NCBI RefSeq assembly: GCF_000003815.2
Contig: NC_049986.1
Coordinates: forward strand, 11,175,827 to 11,239,826
Direction of reading: 5' to 3'
Origin: Branchiostoma floridae
Lineage: Eukaryota; Chordata; Leptocardii; Amphioxiformes; Branchiostomatidae
DNA length: 64,000 nt
This document shows positions 11,801-24,402 of the stretch, one piece after another; position 1 is the stretch's first letter; every line of letters begins with the position of its first letter. A program made the translations under genes and the position numbers. The notes beneath the pieces are model-generated. The model saw nothing but the letters and a program-made list of their open reading frames with translations, made no database searches and was not told the origin of the DNA.

Positions 11801-14800
11801 GGTTATGGCTGGCCACAGAGTGCTGGGTGATCGCAAACATGGTGTGCTTTGAAGCAGGAATGTTGAAGAGTAGGTTTACAATATTTAGGGTTAAGTTGAC
11901 AGAAGATGCAGGTAGAAATGAGGGCCCTGTACTAACACCAGTAACATGCAGGCTTTTTGTTTGCTCAGGGGATTTTTAGGCATTAGAGTGGCTTGAAATG
12001 TTTTCCTTCATACATGAAATCCTAGGTTTTGTCATGTCTTTTTTTACATTCTAAACATTCTCCCTCCAAATTAAGATTTTCTAAAGGACGATATTATTCG
12101 AGATAGACTTCTTGATGAAATATCATGCATTCATGTTTTCATAATTTTCAATCTTATTTTCAAAAACATTTTTGTATAATTTTAATCAACCAGTAAGAAA
12201 GTAACAGACAATATTTGCCAATCCAAAAGATGAAACTACTAGTAATGTAAAATGGGGTCTATACTTTTGGAATGCTTTATTCATACTTTTTTGTGTTTAC
12301 CTTTAACATCCACTCAAAATTTGTCATGTTCATTATTTGTACTATGAAAATGGCACTGTGAATACTTATAGCATTGTTTGATTATATTATTCACTCCATG
12401 ATATATCTCCCGGGCTCTATCATAATCTTATTACAAATTCTTTTATAGCCTAATTATCTCCGCACCACCTAAATAATTCAGGCCACCAGAGATGCGCACA
12501 GTGCAAACAGAATCAGTGTTCTACCAGACAACCTAATTGGCTTAGGAAATCAACTGAAGAAGAATCTGGTCAAAGGTCGCAGTGGTGATTGGTATTTTTG
12601 GCAGAGTCTAGTCACAGTTAATGAAATTGGGTTAATTTATTAATTATATTCGTCTGGTCAACACAATTGAATTACTGATCATGAATATTGATAATTGCTC
12701 TAAAATAGATATTTTTAGATTGTGAACCCAAGAATATTTTAATGTTTTGATCTTGCACATGAATAAAAATCTAGGATTGGTAGAAAATATGTGATAGATC
12801 TGTATAATCTTTAGTTGGTCATGGGTCACAGTTGAAAAGGCTAGGGGTTAACAGTGTATACGCAGCTCAATGCTTATCCATAAACTTGAATTTTCTGTAG
12901 CTATATGATACATACTGTACTACGTACAGCACACATGACATACAGGTAATACAACTAAATCAGGTGGGCAGTACTGCTGATAGCCTTGGGGGAAACATCA
13001 GCCCCTGCTGATGACAGTGGGACTGTGTAACACAAGATTTGTGAGATCACCCATAATCGGCAGTGCATTGGGCTTAGGCCCAAGATCTAGAGGTCCCGGG
13101 TTCAAACCCGTGTCACCGATCTTGTGCCGTTAAGAAAGGCTGACTTTGCATGACTTTCCCCACTTCACTCAGGTGAAAATGAGGGACATCCCTCGAATAG
13201 GAAGTTAAATAAAGACTGTGCCATAATGATCGACATAATGATTGTGGGCACTAAAGGAATAAAGAAAGAAAGGTTTGTAGGTGTAAAATACAGTTAACAT
13301 TAGGACAAGGTGTAGTAACGCATTTAGCCCTATCAAATTAACACCTGTAGGTTAAGGTAGTGTGTAAACAGTTCTACCCAGAGGCATGTGTATAGAGCCT
13401 ATAAATGGCCCCTTTGTTCAATGGCAACGTCTGGAAAAATGTCAACATGGGGGCCAAGGCCAAGGCACGGAAAGTTCTTTCCCATTGTTACAGACTAAAA
13501 CTGCATAAAAGATTCTGTTTGCAAAACAAGTTTATATATTAAGAAATGCTCAGAATGTTTCATTTTATACATGGTACAAAATGTAATAGAATTACTTTCG
13601 AAAGGGATTTTCAACCGTAAGTATACTGAAGTAGGCTACCAATTTTTTATTGGACACTTACTAAGCTCATGGAGAGGATAAGTTAAAAGGACTTTAAGAA
13701 CAGTTTTCTTGTCTTTGGGAGTCTTGGTCTTCAAAATTGCATCACAAAATTGATTTTGATGAGCATAATAAGTCTGGATGGACTGTACTGTCAAGATGTG
13801 TCAGATTTTCTGGACGGACCAGACATGCCGGGCCAGACATGCCGGATTGTTTGGACGACCCGATGACTCAGTATTCATCTACCTGACCATAACCATGTTT
13901 TTGTCCTCTCCCACTCAGACAAGTACTGGACACCAGATATGGGCTGAAGAGATGGCAGATTGGGGAGATCGCCTCCAAGATTGGCCAGTTGTACTACCAT
14001 TACTAGTGAGTCTTCTCAAATATTGCTCCAAAGTCTAGAATTATAGCATTCTGTCACTAGTGAACTCTACAGTACTTACCTATACTTCTGTAAGTTCTGT
14101 AAAGAATATCATAATTGTTTCATACATAGAAGTTATGATTCTGTCATTACCTATAGTCATTAAGCTTATAATTATTGATGTATATTGAATGATAACTGTT
14201 GTACACCCTCCAGCCTCCGGACCAGTGAGACCAACTATCTCCATGAGTCCTTCTCCTTCTACTCTGCCATCCGCATGCGAGCGTACTACTCCAAGGCCAA
14301 CAAGGAAGACAAGTGAGTCACTGTGACAGCAAGTGGATATACTGGATGATGATGTCATTCCAATCTTTATTACCTTCAAGAAGATAGTTATGTTTTGGGG
14401 AGCGTCTGTGAGTGTGCTAGAGTCAATTCCACACTACCAAGAGGGTGTTTCTTGCCTTTTGTTCCAACATTTTGGAAATCTTTATAACATAATAATTGTG
14501 ATAAGTAACTGTTTAGAACTGTTAATAACATCATTGTAATGTTCTAAATATTTTCTACAGTATTCAAACATGTTAGAAACATTTCTAACTTCAAAGTCAT
14601 TATTTCTGATAGTTTCTAAACTGTTCCAACATAGATTCATCATTTGTGATCACATGTGATCACATGTTCGAACATGGAAACAATATGATGAAACTGGGTC
14701 AGTGGGCTGGGAAGAGGGCGATTCACACATCCCTGCCAAGTACAGGAAATTGTGTCTGTCTGACACCTTCTGACAAAGGAATCACCTGTCTACTAAAGAA

Positions 14801-17800
14801 AATCTAAAGATACAACACCCAAACAAAAGGCCCAGCTTAGCAGCTTGGTTTATGGGGGTAATTAAAGTTTTTATGGAGGGAAAAAATTACACAAATTGTT
14901 GGAACATATGATCACATGTTTCTAAATTGTTCTAAATAAAGAGTTATTTGTACCATTACTTTCCCAATGTTTCCAACATATGCAGGTAGGTTCAAACATG
15001 TTCAAACTTTCATTTTTAATTGTTTGAACAATTTAGAACTTAAGTGACTGAAATATTCTTTTGCTTAGAATAGTTCAAACTTATGACAAATATTATTTTA
15101 AAATCCTCTCGGTGACTCGGAATTGACTCTAATGTGACGTATGTCTGTGTGATGATTGACATATCAATTAAATGACATTTATGTAAATCAAGATTTGACT
15201 TGCATGATGAAAAGTCATAAATTCAATGTATTGAGGTACTATAGAGTACAGTATATTGTATACATGTGTTGTTTGCCTGCAGGCCTGACCTGATGGTGAA
15301 GAAGCTGAGATATTATGCCAGGTTCATCGTGGTCTGTCTGCTACTCAACAAGACTCACCTGGTCAGGGACCTGGTTAGGGTAAGTCTACAGTCGTTCCTC
15401 AAGTTATCTTACGTCACACTGTGTACATCTTTGTTTCTGGTACATATGTTTGTTACCGTTGGGGTGTTCCCATAGTACACTGTAAGTAGAGTGGCAGGAA
15501 GTGAGTAGGGAGATAGCAGCAAAGGTCAAAGTTGAAGTACAGTTCAGAGGTGGCAGAACTAGTTGTTATTCAGACATGCATATGAAAGTCATGAGGTCAA
15601 TTGAAGATGCTACTAATTCACCAGAGGCTATTATTTTTGGTATAATGTCTCATTGTCTGTGCTTTCACAGTTATATACTTTTGATATGCTAATGACAGTC
15701 ACCATAGACTGACTGTTGGAGGAAAAGACCAATGACACATGTAATGTTAACTGAAACCTTATTTGCATAATCAATAAAATAAGTACAACTTAACCAGGCA
15801 CTGTAAATATTTCATGGAGTCGTGAGATCTTTATACTCTTGTTGAATATGTGGCATGTACAAATTGGCAATGTTAATACATCACCACTTCAAAAGTATTT
15901 TTACTTACAGTGTTTGTTATAAAAGGAAATTTCACATCCTGGTAATATAAATTTAGTATATCCTGTTATGCATACTGTAAAATGTGAACATTTGGCAATC
16001 TAAAATTTGATGTGCTAACGTTAGTTCACCTTTATTCGTGGGGTGAACAATATCCGTTGTGTTGATTAAAAGAGTATCTAGGGATATCAAGTTGATGCGC
16101 AATGACGGACAGTGGTTTCAAATTACCATATTTTGATATTATTACAGTTTGAAATCCCTAAATACTTTGTTCTTAAAAACGGATATAGGTTACGGTGTCA
16201 GATAAAGGTGAACTAGCGTTACATGTATAAGATTTAAAATGTTCAATGAAATATCATTCATCACATACATATGTAGTCTAGCAAGGAGGTTATATCACTA
16301 TATGTGATATAACCTCCTTGAGTCTAGCAAATAGTGCTTTTTACTAACTTGCTTGCCACTCCAAAATCATATAAGATGAATACTGAAACCTATGATTAAG
16401 CCACCTGATATAACAGATTTACTTTATAATGTTAGCCTTGATGATTTAGTGAGTAGAACTATAATATGTACATTTATTTTGTACTTCTATTTTGTAGTTT
16501 GTAGTTGACAATATGAAATACATATTGTATTTGTATGATGTACATTTTGTTGCACCAATGAAGCTTCTTTTTTTTTTTCTTTTTGTATGGTCCCTCCAAG
16601 TTAAAGCATTTTACAGTACTGTATAACCTTTACGAATAAAATTGTCCTATTGTTTGTTTTTTTTCCCTGAAGGAGTTGTCCAAGCAGATCCAGGACTATG
16701 GGAGTACCTACGACCCTGGTGACCAGCTAGAGTGGTCACTGGTGCTGGGGGAGGTCCAGGCTTTTCTGGACGCCGAGCCACTGGTCATTCTGGACACGGA
16801 GTCGTCCCCCGTCACGATATCCCAGCGCCTGCAGAAGGACACCGTACCGCCGCTGGAACCAGGCACTGAAGTCAGACTGTCTCTACAGGAGGTCATCATA
16901 GTGGGCAACAGGAAGGACCAGGTGAGTGTCGTATACATTGTGAATTGTGATACTGTAAATTCAGTTATTTTTTAAGGGACTTAATTGCATTATAGGGGGA
17001 AAGGAAGTTTTTAACTGTGTTTTAGGTTTGTGTTTGAAACAAATACAGTCACCATTGAAAAACAACACGTAGTCCCAGTATCATGATTTCACATGCAGTA
17101 AGAGGTCACAGAGAAAACTGCAAATATGCAACCAATGCAAACATTTCAAGATTTACAGTACTGTAGCATGCTTAAGAGAAAAGATCACAAATCTGTCCTT
17201 GGTGCTGAAACCCCTCCACACAAAAGTTAAGATACCTGCCCTTGGTGCTGAATATCTCACAAGAGAAGGATGAATAATTACATCCAACAGCATCTGCTAC
17301 ATAAACAACAAGAGTCTGAAAACTCAAACCTGCTTGAAATATTTTGTTTTGTGATGGTGCGCATGGTGTGTTGTGGGGGTTGATATGGTTTGACGTTTGG
17401 CAAAATTATTCCATCATTGTTCTTAAGTTATATATCTACCTATGGTAAACAGTCAGATCCAAAACTACACCTTTCTGATGTCCTCATCATTTCATTTTTA
17501 TTTCTTATTGTTACACCTGCACCTGGCACATACATTGTATCTCAATGTGTATATAATGGTTAACACCATACAGAGGTGACAGCGATGGTCACAGTTGCTC
17601 TTTTTTGCTCCTTGGAAGATTTTGACCAGAATGCCCCAGCAGTTCTAGAGCAAGCTGCTAGAGGGCCCAAACATACAACACTTCTTCCTTACACCACAAG
17701 CTATGTGCCACCAAAAAATCAAGACCATAGCATATCCATGTCAAAAGATACAAAAATCCAAGTTCTGTTGCAGTACCAAGGTCACACACCAGGGGATCCA

Positions 17801-20800
17801 AACTTGACTTTGACCTTCGTCTTTCAAACATCTACCCAAATACCAAATATCATTACAATCCATCAACAGGTTCTAAAGTTATGCTGACCACAAATATGTG
17901 GAAACACAAACAGACACACACACAGACACACCAAAAACTATACCTCCATTTTTCATGGAGGTAAATATCATCACAATCACACGTTCTGTTCTGGAGATAT
18001 AGCACTGGAAACGACCCTTCCACACACTCCCATGCTACTGAAAATACAAAACAGATGTTACAGCTGCTAGCTGTCCCCAAGGAGGTTGAGACAGAGGGAA
18101 TGAGGCCAGATCACTCCATAACAGGAAAAGGGGTGTAAATATTTTTTTTTAAACGAACCACAAAACAACAGCAAACTTCTAATCTACTTAATAGCACAAT
18201 AGGTCACACACTCTATCCCCATAGCAAAGGAAATCGCAATCCATCCAGAGGTTCTAAAGATATAGGTCCGGAATCACAAAGATCCCTACCAGAAACAGTA
18301 CATGCTTTTTTCAAGCATGTAACAAATAAATCCTTCTGCAACCTTCCTCAGGACAATAATGATCAGTTCTACTTCCCACTGCTAGGTGGCGCTTCAGCAG
18401 TAATGATGCAGTCCCTATCATGATTAAGCTTATGTCCCCCATCATCAAACATATGTTGTACTATGTTGAACCTGCAGGTGAAGTTTAGTGAGCTGACAGT
18501 GGACATGTTCAGGATGCTGCAGACATTGGAGCGGGAGCCAGAGGGCCTCGATGCAACAGAGCAGACCACTAATGGTGCCCAACCGGAGAAGGAAGGGGAA
18601 ACAGGAGAGGTAAACAGCAATAACAACAATGGAACACAATTTTCTTGGAACACCCTGTCTTCCTTATGTCCTAGGTCAGAAAAGGTATGGACAATTAATC
18701 AGTGTTTAGCTGGGAGAGGTAAGGGATTGCAGTTGAATGGTTACGTAAAGCTAGTGCCTCTCGTATGAGAGATCTTCAGGTGTCAGCCTCAGTATTAAAC
18801 CTCTGCTGGTAAAAGAACCCAACACACGTTTAAAGAATACAATGTAGATCTAGAACATGTTACCCAGACCAACGGGCAAATGTGAGCCATATAGTGCTAC
18901 TAGTTACTTGAACACGCAATTAAAGATTATAATTGAAGAAGAAGAGATTGTTGATTGTGTGACACATGTATGAGGCAATATGCTCAGACTCAAACTCATG
19001 TTAACTCTCCCACTCCTGCTACAGAATGATGAAAACATCCCAGGAAAGAGAGAGAACCCACACAAGTACCTCCTGTACAAACCCACCTTCAGCCAACTCT
19101 ACACCTTCCTGGCTTCAGGATTCAAGGTATGGATGGAAACTAAAAAATCTGAAGGTTTTGAAACAATTTATGATTTAAAATCTTAATTCAAAGACTCAAA
19201 TTTATCTGACACATATTTTTGTATAATTTCAGGAGCTGCCACCAGATGGAGTTATGCTGGTGTACCTTTCTTCAACTGGGTCTACAGGCTGTTCTAAACC
19301 AGAGGATGAAGGTATCATATCAATCATACCAAGATAATTATTGATTATGATTCGTACATGAGGCACTAAAAAGAAGCCAAGTATGCATCCCTGCTATACA
19401 ATAATGTATTGCAAATCAACACCTATGAAGAATTGTAAACAAAGCAAAAATACCTATTATACCTACTTGGTCTCTACCATTCTCCCTGCCATGGATGTAT
19501 ATTGTGAATCAATTTTCCAATTTTCTCAAAATAGAGACAGAATGTTATTAAGTTATTTGAAGGTATGTAGAAAAATGTAAATGTCCACCCCATCATCCCT
19601 GATGGTTTGTCCCACCCCAGGTGCGTATGACTATGGAGGGGTGCTGACCAATAGCAGGAAGGAGGGGGAGGAGCTTATGAAGAAGTCAAAGCTGCTGAAG
19701 GACATGCACTGGTGAGGGAACATTTCTTTTTCACTATTGAACAAATGGCTGCTGACTATAGCAAACATGTGGTCCTGACAATAGTCACAGAGTAACAATA
19801 TACACAGCAATTTTTTAATGATTGCTTAATGATTACACACTACTGTTACTCTTCCAGTCTTGTGACAAAACATCATGTTTAATCATTTTGAAACAAAAAG
19901 TTCATGTCATTTAAACATTCTTTGGCCCACAATAATTTTGAATGATGGAATGATAATGTCCAGTAGTGTTCTCTGAGTTGAAACAACTCGTTACATGATG
20001 TCCCCCTGTTGTTCTGCTGTAGTCTCCATCCAGGTGACCTGTACCCCTTCACAAGGAAGCCTCTATTCCTGGTGGTGGACAGTGAAAACAGTGAGGTGTT
20101 CAAGGTAAGACTGTTTCCTACACAAACAATAGTAGGTAAAGTGTTCACACTTCATAGTGAAATATTTTAAAGACATTCAACAGGGCTGTCTCCGCAACCC
20201 GTCCCTCCGTCCTGGGATGGAAATCTACTTGTAGTTGGAACGGCAAAAAATTTCACGCCATCTGTCCAAAAATCTGAACTTCATGACATGAAACTAATGA
20301 AGACATTTTTGTAAGCTCAAAAATATTCTAAGCTGGAGACAGCCTTTACTTATTACAATATTCTTTTGATAAGTTATGAAAATTCTGGATCCATTTCCAT
20401 TTGTTTTCTATACTCTATGATACACAACAAAACAAGATTTAAAACCCATAGTAAGTTGTACATGTTTTTTTCTAGAACATGCCGAACCTGTTTGGCCAGC
20501 CCCGGTTGTGTCTGCTGTCTCCTGTTGCAGTTCCCACTGATGTTGTAGGTAAGATCTTAGGACTGTTGTTAACTTGTTAGACCTTGAAACAGTATAAATG
20601 TGTAGTCTCATGAATTAGAAAGAATTTAATAATGATGTCCACTTATAAACTACATCTATGATATGCATTTTTTGTTATCTGTAAATTGTTTTGTTTCAAC
20701 CAAATGATTTTGGTACTTTTAAACAAAAACTGATCTACAATGCACTTAACTCTCTTAATCTTATTACCCCATCCCCAGATGAAATAGCCAAGGGGAGCCT

Positions 20801-22049
20801 GTTTACCTTGTTCCTGCACTGCCCCCTGACCGGCCTCCTCACCATCTGTAAGCTGTCGGACATTCCCATTGCATCCTGGGAGCGTGCCCAGAGGCAGGTG
20901 GGAAGGATCCTGGAGGAGATTGCCAGACTGCTGATGGGCTGCAAGAGCGTGGGTGAGTTATGGGTGGGGAACATGGGTTGGTAACATGGGTGAGTTATGT
21001 CATGGGTGGGGAACATGGGTCAGTGTGTAACAATGTGGGTGAGTTACAATGTCATGGGTGGGGAACATGAGTTGGTAACTTGGGTGGGTAATGTGTGTGG
21101 GGTGACTTCATGGTGAGTAATGTGGTTAAGTAGTAATGTGTGTGGGTAGCCTCATTAGTGAGTAAGTTATGTGGTTATTTTCAAACATGATGGATAATCT
21201 CTTGTAACAAATTGTTATTGCAAGTCTGGAGAAAATTGTAGCCATAGTGCCTTATCTGTACAGAAATCTGAAGAAAAACTTGAATTATTTCTCCTCTGTA
21301 TGTCTTAGATGGAATGTACCACCAGTTCTATGGAGATGAGTTCCTGCGGCTGTTGTTGCTGCGGTTCGTGTTCTGTTACTGCGTCTTCAGACTGCACAGG
21401 GCATTCAAGGTCAGTTTATATGTTGCCATATGTACATTCCTTCTTCTCTTACAAATTTTTAATAGATCTGTGCAAAAAAGGTTGAATTCTATTACAACTT
21501 TCATCCTGCTATCTTCTCCACGTATAGCAAATCTGACGCTATCTGGCTTTTAGCTAGGATTTTATTGTAGGGGATCCAAATTTCTTAGTGACTAAGATTC
21601 ACCACGTGGGGAACACTATAGATGCAAGGTTTTATAGAAGTTTAAGTTAAAATGGTGCATTCTCAGGTATCCTGAAGGGCAAATTACTGTCCTAGTGGTC
21701 TTCAACTGTGACCTAGTGGCATTGCTGGTCAATTTTTATGCTCATCAGAGGATCTGCTCCCGAGTGTAAGGGCCTCTTCAGGGTGTCTAGAGCATCCACT
21801 TTCTTATTATTTTCAGAACAGTGTGTTAAATTGATGCCTGGCTATAAGCCTGGTTGCTACATGTGTTTTTGCCAAAGTAACTATTTTTTACATATTCCCC
21901 AGGGCCCAGCATACTACCCCCAGTGTCACCCCGAGCTGCCGAAGAACGAAGTTCTGGAGGCGCTGACCGTGCAGAAACAGCTGCTGGATCTGGCTTCCAC
22001 CCTGGACATCAGAGCCATGTTCTACGAGATAGATGAGTCTCTAGAGTAA
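8585..22049 (+). CDS. SCAI: SCAI (suppressor of cancer cell invasion) orthologue
   Basis: Fifteen exons: 8585-8679, 10852-10947, 13919-14005, 14214-14312, 15283-15379, 16673-16921, 18478-18609, 19025-19126, 19233-19311, 19621-19711, 20023-20104, 20476-20548, 20779-20952, 21309-21409 and 21903-22049. They total 1704 nt (567 aa plus stop), all GT-AG and phase-consistent. The protein is recognised by long SCAI-specific stretches: RYGLKRWQIGEIASKIGQ, VKKLRYYARFIVVCLLLNK, VKFSELTVDMFRMLQ, ENPHKYLLYKPTFSQLYTFL, LHPGDLYPFTRKPLF, NLFGQP and FYGDEFLRLLLLRF. In vertebrates SCAI is a nuclear cofactor that represses MRTF/SRF transcription and also acts with 53BP1 in double-strand break repair; the same role is inferred here. 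The vertebrate protein is slightly longer, about 600 residues. The start was chosen because MSDEE is the first in-frame ATG of an exon with a correct donor. Introns carry a tRNA-like SINE, several MITEs and one micro-palindrome. Confidence 0.95.
8776..8845. repeat. (CT)n microsatellite
   Basis: About 65 bp of nearly pure CT repeats lie in SCAI intron 1, roughly 100 bp after the exon 1 donor. Arg/Glu and Ser/Leu frames across it are artefacts. Confidence 0.95.
9660..9686. repeat. Short hairpin in SCAI intron 1
   Basis: TGTCCCATAT and ATATGGGACA form a perfect 10-bp inverted repeat around a 7-bp loop. No flanking direct repeat was seen. Confidence 0.6.
10948..13918. other. SCAI intron 2 (3 kb)
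   Basis: It is AT-rich with no coding signal. The only structure that I can support is the tRNA-like SINE at about 13045-13275. Confidence 0.6.
13045..13275 (+). mobile_element. tRNA-derived SINE
   Basis: A tRNA-like head carries a good B box (GGGTTCAAACCC at 13098-13109), a preceding AGGTCCC stem and the pairing TGTCACC/ATCGGC region. A roughly 130-bp unrelated body follows, then a short simple tail (AAAGAAAGAAAGG). Such a fusion is the hallmark of a Pol III SINE, not a working tRNA. It lies in a SCAI intron, in the sense orientation. Confidence 0.6.
14420..15129. mobile_element. Non-autonomous DNA transposon with TA target site
   Basis: The ends are inverted repeats: GAGTCAATTCCACACTACC on the left against GAGTCAATTCCGAGTCACC as the complement of the right. 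TA lies on both sides. The interior holds many half-palindromes built from GTTCNAACA-type words and no transposase frame. It lies in SCAI intron 4. Confidence 0.6.
16016..16221. repeat. MITE with TAACGTTAGTTCACC ends
   Basis: The left end TAACGTTAGTTCACCTTTAT and the right-end complement TAACGCTAGTTCACCTTTAT form terminal inverted repeats of about 20 bp. The element is 206 bp with no open frame, in SCAI intron 5. It is related to the eroded copy at 2100-2281. Confidence 0.75.
16282..16320. mobile_element. Micro-palindrome, 39 bp, with 7-bp target duplication
   Basis: A perfect 17-bp stem (CAAGGAGGTTATATCAC) surrounds a 5-bp TATAT centre. It is flanked on both sides by AGTCTAG (16275-16281 and 16321-16327). 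It lies in SCAI intron 5. It shares its ends and its TATATGTGATATAAC core with the copy at 38812-38847. Confidence 0.75.
17760..17965 (+). repeat. Dispersed repeat ending in CCTCCATTTTTCATGGAGG
   Basis: The segment contains a GACCTTCG motif and a CACACACAGACACACC stretch. It ends in CCAAAAAC, then TACCTCCATTTTTCATGGAG. The same order of motifs recurs at 33110-33285 (GACCTTCGT, CACACACAGACACAC, CCAAAAACAATGCCTCC). It is probably a lineage-specific dispersed element of unknown class. Confidence 0.55.
20953..21130 (+). repeat. Imperfect GTGGGTGAG/CATGGGT minisatellite
   Basis: Words such as GGGTGGGGAACATGGGT and GGGTGAGTTA recur several times directly after the splice donor that ends at 20952. 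Each GGGTGAGTTA unit repeats the genuine donor sequence, creating extra donor-like sites. Confidence 0.7.
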
Positions 22050-22132
22050 CAGTCTTATATGTGGTAACCAATATGTTTGACCTACTGTGTAGTGTATGAA
22101 CTGTATGAACAAAAAGGTTTATCCTTGTCAAA

Positions 22133-22210
22133 AGTCAATCTTTTATTAGATAAAAAAAATCATTGATCCTTTCAACAGTCAATCTTTTATTAGATAAAAA
22201 AATCATTAAT
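22133..22210 (+). repeat. Tandem duplication, about 44-bp unit
   Basis: AGTCAATCTTTTATTAGATA followed by an A-run and ATCATT occurs twice in succession (22133 and 22177), just after the SCAI stop and so probably in its 3' UTR. Confidence 0.8.
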
Positions 22211-24203
22211 ACGTTGGGAGCAAAACTTTCTATAGAAAGATAAAGAGCTTCCACTAGTCAGTCAGAGACAGGTCAAAGAATTATGATTTTTTAATGCATT
22301 TGTGTAGCATGACAGTTGTTTTACCCATCTTGCCAGCAACAGTACATGACACTTAGTTTTGCTTGCCGATCTGGTATATGCACATGGACAGGTGCAATTA
22401 AAATTTGCATGGGAGTTTAGATTACCATCTATTACCATTGAGACAATAAAAGATATCTTTAGCATCTGAAGCTCCATTCATATAGGTACATGTAGATATG
22501 ATTTTGTTCTAGTGGAATTGTTTGATCATCTCACATATAGGCCCACATCCTTAGCTGAATTCTGCACTAAAAGCATTCAAAATGTGCATGTACATCAATG
22601 AAGGGTCTCTTTTTTTCAGTTCCACCTCAGTTGTATAAGGTAGAAACAGATTTTTGTTATGGCAAACTTATTACATGTAATAGAACTGTACTCTCTACAT
22701 CAAGCCATTACCCATTTACCTCCTGGATGTGATAAAACTCAGAACTTCTAGATCACAGGTATGTGTAGTTCAGTAAGTAGACTTGTCCCATGAATGTTTA
22801 GGTAGCTAGTTACATGTACCAAGGAGTTTGTGATATTACAACAATAAGTAGATAGGAAAACGTCTGAAGTGTCCGCTGTAAGTATTTGCTGTTGATAAAA
22901 AGTATTTATTGTTGACGAATGTTAAAGTACTACTGTTGTACATATGGATATATCTCTATATATATTGCTGTGTTGCAAAGCCACATATTGCTGTGCCAAA
23001 TGAACATTTGTTGCCAATGTCCTTCCTTTCAAGTTAATGTATGACAGATATCATCATGTAGAAACTGTCACAATAGATGTGAGTTAGTAATGTGCTAGTA
23101 TGCTAAAAAGCTTTTTGTAAACCTATGGTAGCTATCGTTGTTTCATATTAGCCAGATCATTCATAACAGTCTAGAGTGAAATTCAGAATCTTTGTAGGTG
23201 GTTTCAATGATTAAGCATTTATAACTCTGAATTCTTATGTAGGAATGTTAGTGTGTAGCACAGGTTATAGATAAATAAATGAAAATAAAGTGAAAAACAA
23301 GTAATCAAAGTCATATAGACAGACTTCACCATATTGACAAGTCATCAACAATATTGACAGACTTAAACTGTCTGAACCAGTTTGTTTGAGTGAGTGTTTC
23401 TAACATTTACTGTTGGATATTACTGTCTTGTATGTCATTTTCATCCTGTCACAAGATGTAACAGTGATGCTGATTGGACTATTCCCACCTAAATCAAAAT
23501 GTAATACTAATAGCTATCCTTATTGTTAAATTCCCACCCATACCAAAATGAAACAACCAACCTGATTGAAGGATTCCAAATGAAACTCATGCTTTTTAAG
23601 TTTTTGAAAGCCCTTGTGTACTCTGTTATAACAATTCTATGAAGTTTGGTTTAAAAAGGTATATATTTATATATTTGGATCCATTTATTTTCTATCATAA
23701 GTTTTATTAAAAACTTTAGGCTAATTTTACTCATACTTACTTGTTTATGTTTTCTTAAGAGGCATGTAAGTTGTACAATTCTATAATACTTTTTAATCAT
23801 TGTTGGTTTGTATCTGTTCAACATTTGTATATTCATATTCGTTGTTGAATGTGATATATGTTTTTTTCTGCTTACCTGGCTATTTTCATGTATAATTTGT
23901 GTAACTTTCTTATTTCAAGTATGTTTACAGACAGGAATTACACTTCCAATTATATACTTTTAGTTACACATAGAGTATATTAAATGTGTCTTTATTCTGG
24001 CTATTGTAGATATAGCATTGGAGCTGTGTACATTTGTATGACAACAGTTTCAGTATTGTCTTGAAGCTTCAATTACATGTATTTACATTGTTGTTGGATA
24101 TTTTGTTGTACTTTGTTCATTTGTTATAATGCTTAACCAACCAGTCCACTTCTTTACCCTTTTGTACAATCTCTTTAGCTTGGGCTTTGATATTGTTCAT
24201 TGA

Positions 24204-24209
24204 AATAAA
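24204..24209 (+). terminator. Candidate SCAI poly(A) signal
   Basis: An AATAAA lies 2.15 kb after the stop, preceded by long AT-rich sequence and just before the repeat cluster. Others exist nearer (around 23270-23290), so the 3' end is uncertain. Confidence 0.4.
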
Positions 24210-24402
24210 ACATCGAAATATTGAATAACCAACACTCAGGGATCTTTTAGATTGTAACCATATTAGCAATATAGAAAATTAAGATATTCTATCTACTACA
24301 CAGACTATATAGATGATCTTGGGTAATACATTTGTAGGTTCACACAACAAATCCTAATGTCTATATTGCCCCGAGGACGGTAGGAAACGACATGTATTCA
24401 CA

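Noticed and set aside
13045-13140. Possible tRNA gene
   Set aside because: A B box is present, but no clean cloverleaf or anticodon arm; the fused non-tRNA body fits a SINE.
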